The translations under genes were made by a program, and so were the position numbers. Positions 59,341 to 64,000 of a stretch of 64,000 nt of DNA are shown here, in pieces (position 1 is the stretch's first letter; each line of letters begins with the position of its first letter). A model generated the notes under the pieces. The model searched no databases, was not told where the DNA came from, and saw only the letters and a program-made list of their open reading frames with translations. The stretch is from Trema orientale (taxonomy: Eukaryota; Streptophyta; Magnoliopsida; Rosales; Cannabaceae), in assembly GCA_002914845.1 (NCBI GenBank), contig JXTC01000003.1, positions 3,500,875-3,564,874 on the forward strand, given 5' to 3'.

Positions 59341-60441
59341 TTTAGGCTCGTTGGGGGTGACAAAAATGCTCTTGACTTGGCGACGGCACGTTCCAAAGTG
59401 CCTAACAAGATGGATGCCGCGACATGGGGGCGTTGTTGTGACCTTTTTGACTCTCCAGAGTTTAGGGTTAGTGTGTACTTATGAATTATTCATTTAGTAT
59501 TAAGTAATGCAATATTATATTATAATTATTTTTTTTTTCCTAAAGGCGATGTCTGAAAGAAGTGCTGCAAATATGGCACGTCAGTTAGCAGTGAGCAAAC
59601 AAAGAGCCGCTTCCATTGCTCACAAACGATATAAGAAGGTAATAAAATTGTGATTTTTCTTATAATACTTTTTGTTTTTAAACTATTAAATCTTAGTAAT
59701 AAATTATGCCCCTTTAATTTTTTTTATAGCGCAATCCTAGTACTGGCGAGCTTCAACCAGTTGCTGAGAGTTTCAGGGATCGCTACTTCACTGAGCGGAC
59801 TGGATGGTCGAGTCCACAGTTTGAGACCAATTATGTATATCATTAATTAATTTTTTTAAACTAAATCTCTAATTTTTTTTTCTATATACTAATTTTAATC
59901 TTTTATGCAAAATAAGATGCTTGAGATTCATAACACTCAGTCTCAAGCATCTTCCCAATCTGGTTCGAGTTCATCTGCTTCGGTCACTGATGCTCATATA
60001 GCGGATGAGGTTCTCGGTACACGTCGCGGATTTAGGAGAGGTATCGGACGTAAGTTGAGTAAGTCCGTTTCTAGTACTAGATCTGCCCCACCAGACTTTC
60101 CACCGCCAGTATCTGAGGATGTCCAACGATACATACAAGAGAGCCAACAATACATGACGACTACTCAGCAACGAGAGGTAGCCACTCGGGAGATGATCGC
60201 TCAACAACAGCGATCAATAGAGACTCAGGCGGTGCAGATAGCTCATATGCAGAGGATTTTGTCATCGCTTGTACCAGATGTCAACATGTCTACCTCTGCT
60301 CCTATCCATCTGGGGTCCACTTCGACATCATTTGGCACGATGCCCCCGCCTCCACCACTGCAACCTCGTTTCGCCCATCCTCCACCGACTCATCAAGAAA
60401 ATGACAGTGAAGAAACCGAGGATGAGGACTTAGGCTTCTAG
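59218..60441 (+). pseudogene. Transposase_24 (Ptta/En/Spm) type gene of the CACTA element, 5' incomplete
   Basis: Four segments splice in frame: to 59466, 59546-59638, 59730-59834 and 59917-60441 (stop at 60439). They read NWKTELNEHFRLVGGDKNAL, KMDAATWGRCCDLFDSPEFR, AMSERSAANMARQLAVSKQR, RNPSTGELQPVAESFRDRYF, then ERTGWSSPQFETNY and MLEIHNTQSQ. This matches plant proteins with a Transposase_24 domain that accompany CACTA transposases. The last exon has a Ser-rich stretch, an RRGFRRGIGRK basic patch, a Gln-rich coiled coil and an acidic end (DSEETEDEDLGF). The expected acceptor before NKMLE reads GCAA instead of GCAG, so splicing must shift or fail. The N-terminus is lost at the junction with the transposase tail, in a different frame. 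Confidence 0.75.
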
Positions 60442-60457
60442 ACTTTTTTCTACTTTC

Positions 60458-60563
60458 NNNNNNNNNNNNNNNNNNNNNNNNNNNNNNNNNNNNNNNNNNN
60501 NNNNNNNNNNNNNNNNNNNNNNNNNNNNNNNNNNNNNNNNNNNNNNNNNNNNNNNNNNNNNNN
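60458..60563. other. Assembly gap of 106 N
   Basis: Unknown bases lie between the end of the Transposase_24 gene and the 3' subterminal repeats. The gap falls where palindromic repeats are dense, a usual cause of assembly failure. Confidence 0.99.
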
Positions 60564-60641
60564 GCGGGGACATTGTCGCCGCTTTAGATCTAAAGCGGCG
60601 ACAATTTGATTTAATGCGGCGATATTTGTCGCCGCTCTATT
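60564..60641. repeat. CACTA 3' subterminal palindromes
   Basis: TTGTCGCCGCTTTAGATCTA then AAGCGGCGACAA forms a near-perfect palindrome at 60575-60606. TGCGGCGATATTTGTCGCCG follows. They are the same family as the 5' subterminal repeats at 54958-55375. Confidence 0.8.
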
Positions 60642-60661
60642 CCTGTTTTGTTGTAGTGATT

Positions 60662-63600
60662 GTTGAGAGATAACATTGATTCTTTTTAAATTTTAATCCT
60701 AAAGTCTATTTAAATTAGTTGATTTTAGTTAAATTTTGAGTAATTCATTATAGTTATTTATTGTTAATCTTCGAGTTAATCTAAAATTTGATTTTAAACT
60801 CCTTATTCTTTCTCATAATCTTTGTCGCTTTCCACAACTCCGGCCATGCCCTTCGTAAGCGGAGCACGTGGGTTACGTATGCATGTCTAATTTAATCTTC
60901 GATATATGACAGTTGATAACAAATGAGGATAAATGCCACTGCTTTCTAATTCAAGGACCAATTCCCTTTCTTTTCTGTTCTCTTTTTTCTTTTCTCCTAG
61001 TGACCAACTTGCCGAACAACGTTAAATTCAAGGAGCAATAATCATATAGAAATGTATATCGCTAGTACGTACTAATCATTTAATGCACCAATAATCAACT
61101 CCCACATCGTTGTTTTACAGTATATCTCAACTTAGGAGTCGGAGAGTACAGGTGAAGCACAGATATCCTTTTTCGTAGTTTGAAATAATGCTAAAATTTA
61201 AACAATGGCCTATCCTGGCCTTTGACAACATGCGAAAGTTCTATTGATTGAATGTTCGGAAATTATTAAATCAGTGGCAAAACCCTACTACATGTGCATT
61301 TTTTGACTAAAGCCAAGAATATATCATAGATCCTGCTATAACGTTAAAATGTTGAGCATTTCAATATTAGTAATTTGTCTTGATGAAATAGTTGGAGACT
61401 TTGAAAATTGAGGGTAATGGTATTATAATTATAATGTTTTATTTTAAAATGGCTAAATGGACATCCTAATCATAGGTGGTCATCATTGCAAAATTTGCTA
61501 CAAAAGTTCTGGCCTGGTAGTTGGATGGTCCATTTTTGGTAGGTAGTTTATTCATAAAAAAGAGTTGAACAGCATCAATGTGTCTTAATTGAGGGTCAGA
61601 TGGAAGAGTGTTTATTACCCGTTATGCATATTATTAATTTCTACTCCGAAATAAAACTAATTCGTGAAATGGAAAACAAAAAAGAAGAAGAAAAATCTAG
61701 GATTAATTTGGTACATTGAGATCTTAGGTAAGTTTCACGTATATACTAAATGTTTTTAACGCTCTTCAAAAAAAATTATCAAAGTAGGCCGAAAGGAGAC
61801 AAAAAGTAAAATTAGGTGCAAGATAATAGGAATTAATTATAGACTAAGAAACACTATTTATTTAGTACCTTGAGATTTTATATAAGTTTCAAGCACCAAG
61901 CTCCTTGTTTCGAACGGTTTACCAATGGAATGACTAAACTAGGCCGAAAAAGGCGAATTGGGAAATTTGATGCTGGATAATATGAATTTAGTTTTAGACC
62001 AACAAACTCAACTAGGCCGAAGAGGGCAAATTAGGAAAACTAGGTGGCAGATAATATGAATTTAGTTTTAGACAAACAAACTCTTTTTATTTGGTATGAT
62101 GAGATCTTAGCTAAATTATAGGCAACAAAATCCTTATTAGGAATGCTCTCGTAAAAGAATAACCAAAATAGGAAGTTTTCCCTTTTGGAACCTGGATTTT
62201 TGGATGGAAATTGAGAAAAAAATTCAAGAAATTTCATTACTCTTTTTTGGTTTCAGATAAAAAATGATAAAAAGCTTTCATTGGCAAAGGTTTTCATTAA
62301 CACGGTGAAATATCACGCCACTTCCTGCCAAACCTTCCCTGACGAATGTTTTGTATCCTATTGGCAATAAGGCTCAAACACTAATGTGTAGATCGTCGCG
62401 GTAGAACACGCAAAACTGGTTTATCCTTTAATCAGTTGTGGACATGGTTAATTTTAACCCGTCAGCAAATGCATCCTATTCCGTAAGACGCCTCATCAAA
62501 AGACCTTTTTCTTATAGCGAGGGCGATCAATCCTAAATTTTTAGGACGGCTAGTTATATAAATAAAGGTTAATTTTTTTAGGACGGCTAATTATATAAAT
62601 AAAGGTTATATATCAATTTTCACTACTAATCGTTATCATTCTTGTTGTTTGTTTGTTTTTTTTTTTTTTTTTTGGGTACTGAAACTCATCAAATTTATAA
62701 ACATCTAAATTATTCTAGGCAGGAAAACAAAAAAGAAGAAACTAAGAAAGAATTAACATGGTGCCAAACACCAAACCGATCGAAGGAGAGAAGAAATTAA
62801 AAAATAATAAAGTAAAATAAAAAGAACCTGATAAGGTGTGGCTCATGTATATGTTCACAAAAAGGTTGAACACGTCCAATATTTCTTTTTGTATGTATTC
62901 TCTCATTCCGTTTGCTCCAATGACTACAGGTGGATATTCCTATTTATTCGGTATATTCTTATTGTCATTAATTTGGGAGACAAGACTAGATTATGCTATT
63001 ATTTGGGATTGAATTGAAGTTAGCTATGCTAGCAGATTATGCTATTATTTGGGATTGAATTGAATTTAGCTATGCTGACTGCTAGCACGTTTGGAGGATG
63101 GTATTAGATTCAAAGAGGTGAAAACGAAAGAAAACAAGAAATAGAGAGAGTCCACATTTATGGAGAATAAACAAACGGAGGATGAGACTATTTTAACCCA
63201 TTTTATACATGCGTTAAAATAATCTTCTTCTAGGGTTATTATTTAGCTCTTCACAATCTTGTTCCCTTACCAGCACAGCTTACAAACTTTCTTTTTACCT
63301 TATAAAAATTAAAAACGATGTCCTTCAGTTTAATATCGTTCAAACTAGCAGATCTCAATATTTAAAATGTCATAGAATGCAGATTAACTGTACATTTAAT
63401 TAATTTATTTGTCTATTAATTATTATTTTTAGATAAGTTCATTACTTTATTAAATTTTGTTAGTACTATAAAATATTCAAAGTTGACTTATTATACATGG
63501 TGCTCCAGTACTCACAACTCTTTTATAAAGTGGATTTATTATATTTATTAATCAAATTATTCATGTTCTTTTTTAAGGACAAATTGTATATTATCCTTTT

Positions 63601-64000
63601 GAATTATTGACTATGTAGAGTTTTTGCTCCGAATTATTTTTTTGCATAATATTTCCCTATCTTATTCAAATGTTGAAAAAATAGTCCTTCTGTTAACATT
63701 TGTATATAAATAGACGAAAATATGATATGTCACTTATTTTAGGACTTGTTTAGCATTTAGTATTATTAATTTATTTATAGAAAATAAATAAATAAATAAG
63801 TAACAAAAAATATTAAGTATTATCTTTCTTCCTTTCTCTTTCCCTGATGGTCTTAGAAAATTCTTGTTACATAAACGAAGTTGGGTTTTCTCAAATGTGA
63901 AAATATTCTGAATCAAATGTCACTAAACATTCCATATGTGTGGTGATTCGACTTAAATAAATGACCCAAACTAAAAATTAATAATAAAACAAATGAAAAT
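60662..64000. other. Intergenic, no gene seen; several small direct repeats
   Basis: 61710-62160 is a degenerate direct repeat with recurring TAGGCCGAARRGGCRAATT and GATAATATGAATTTAGTTTT blocks. A 38-bp duplication with TTAGGACGGCTARTTATATA lies at 62538-62610. A 46-bp duplication with AGATTATGCTATTATTTGGG lies at 62988-63078. A poly-T run lies near 62655. No reading frame or RNA gene is recognised. Confidence 0.45.

Larger units (their letters stand above)
54927..60658 (+). mobile_element. CACTA (En/Spm-type) transposon, deleted, full ends present
   Basis: The element starts CACTATAACAAAGG at 54927 and ends CCTGTTTTGTTGTAGTG at 60658; the termini are inverted (CACTAyAACAAA). The 3-bp sequence ATT flanks both ends (54924-54926 and 60659-60661), matching the CACTA target duplication. 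Total length is 5732 bp including a 106-base gap. Inside, in order: subterminal palindromes, a CT- and CCG-rich leader, a tandem array, a transposase head with the catalytic core missing, a Transposase_24-type gene, and subterminal palindromes again. It probably cannot move by itself, but its ends look usable by a transposase supplied elsewhere. Confidence 0.93.

Noticed and set aside
1-64000. tRNA, rRNA or organellar insertions
   Set aside because: I looked for T-loop phrases such as GGTTCGAATC and for rRNA-like GC-rich blocks and saw none that fold convincingly. A tRNAscan-SE run would settle this.

Overview
The window is nuclear DNA of a flowering plant, most likely a eudicot. It is AT-rich (my impression from reading, not a computed value). 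Its genes have spliced exons with GT-AG introns, a nuclear-encoded chloroplast precursor (PsaF), a LOB-domain transcription factor and a leucine-rich-repeat receptor kinase with the 72-bp exon pattern typical of plants. It also carries a dense set of plant transposons. I cannot name the species. Two runs of N (one base at 56811, 106 bases at 60458-60563) show this is a draft assembly.

Layout. 1-1166 is the promoter region of a receptor kinase and contains a Mutator-type MITE. 1167-13144 (+) is a complete 24-exon LRR-malectin receptor kinase gene (1020 residues by my splice model); intron 13 holds a solo LTR. 14256-14813 (-) is an intronless secreted CAP/PR-1-like gene, convergent with the kinase. 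16186-16404 (-) is a small single-pass membrane protein gene. 16.5-27 kb is transposon territory: a TIR element filled with an 11-bp minisatellite, a decayed MULE with a SWIM zinc-finger tail and 210-bp tandem repeats, a 202-bp MULE-MITE and a foldback hairpin. 27026-27712 (+) is psaF, a GC-rich intronless gene. 29.4-32.6 kb is LTR-like relic sequence with a complete hAT element inserted in it. 33446-35274 (+) appears to be an undescribed two-exon gene for a secreted cysteine-rich peptide. 36.2-36.7 kb (-) is a copia gag relic. 40025-42663 (-) is an LBD4-like gene in two exons. 43.4-54.3 kb holds TIR elements, a LINE ORF1 fragment and three roughly 830-bp direct repeats. 54927-60658 is a full-length CACTA transposon with 3-bp target duplication ATT; its catalytic core has been deleted. 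60662-64000 has no gene that I can support.

Functional picture. The receptor kinase and the PR-1-like protein are both plausible defence or cell-surface components, but they are convergent neighbours with no shared promoter. PsaF is housekeeping photosynthesis. The LBD gene is developmental. The strongest candidate for something new is the small cysteine-rich peptide gene. Its exons are short and separated by a 1.6-kb intron, so ordinary ORF calling misses it. All family assignments come from reading motifs by eye; no database search was run.
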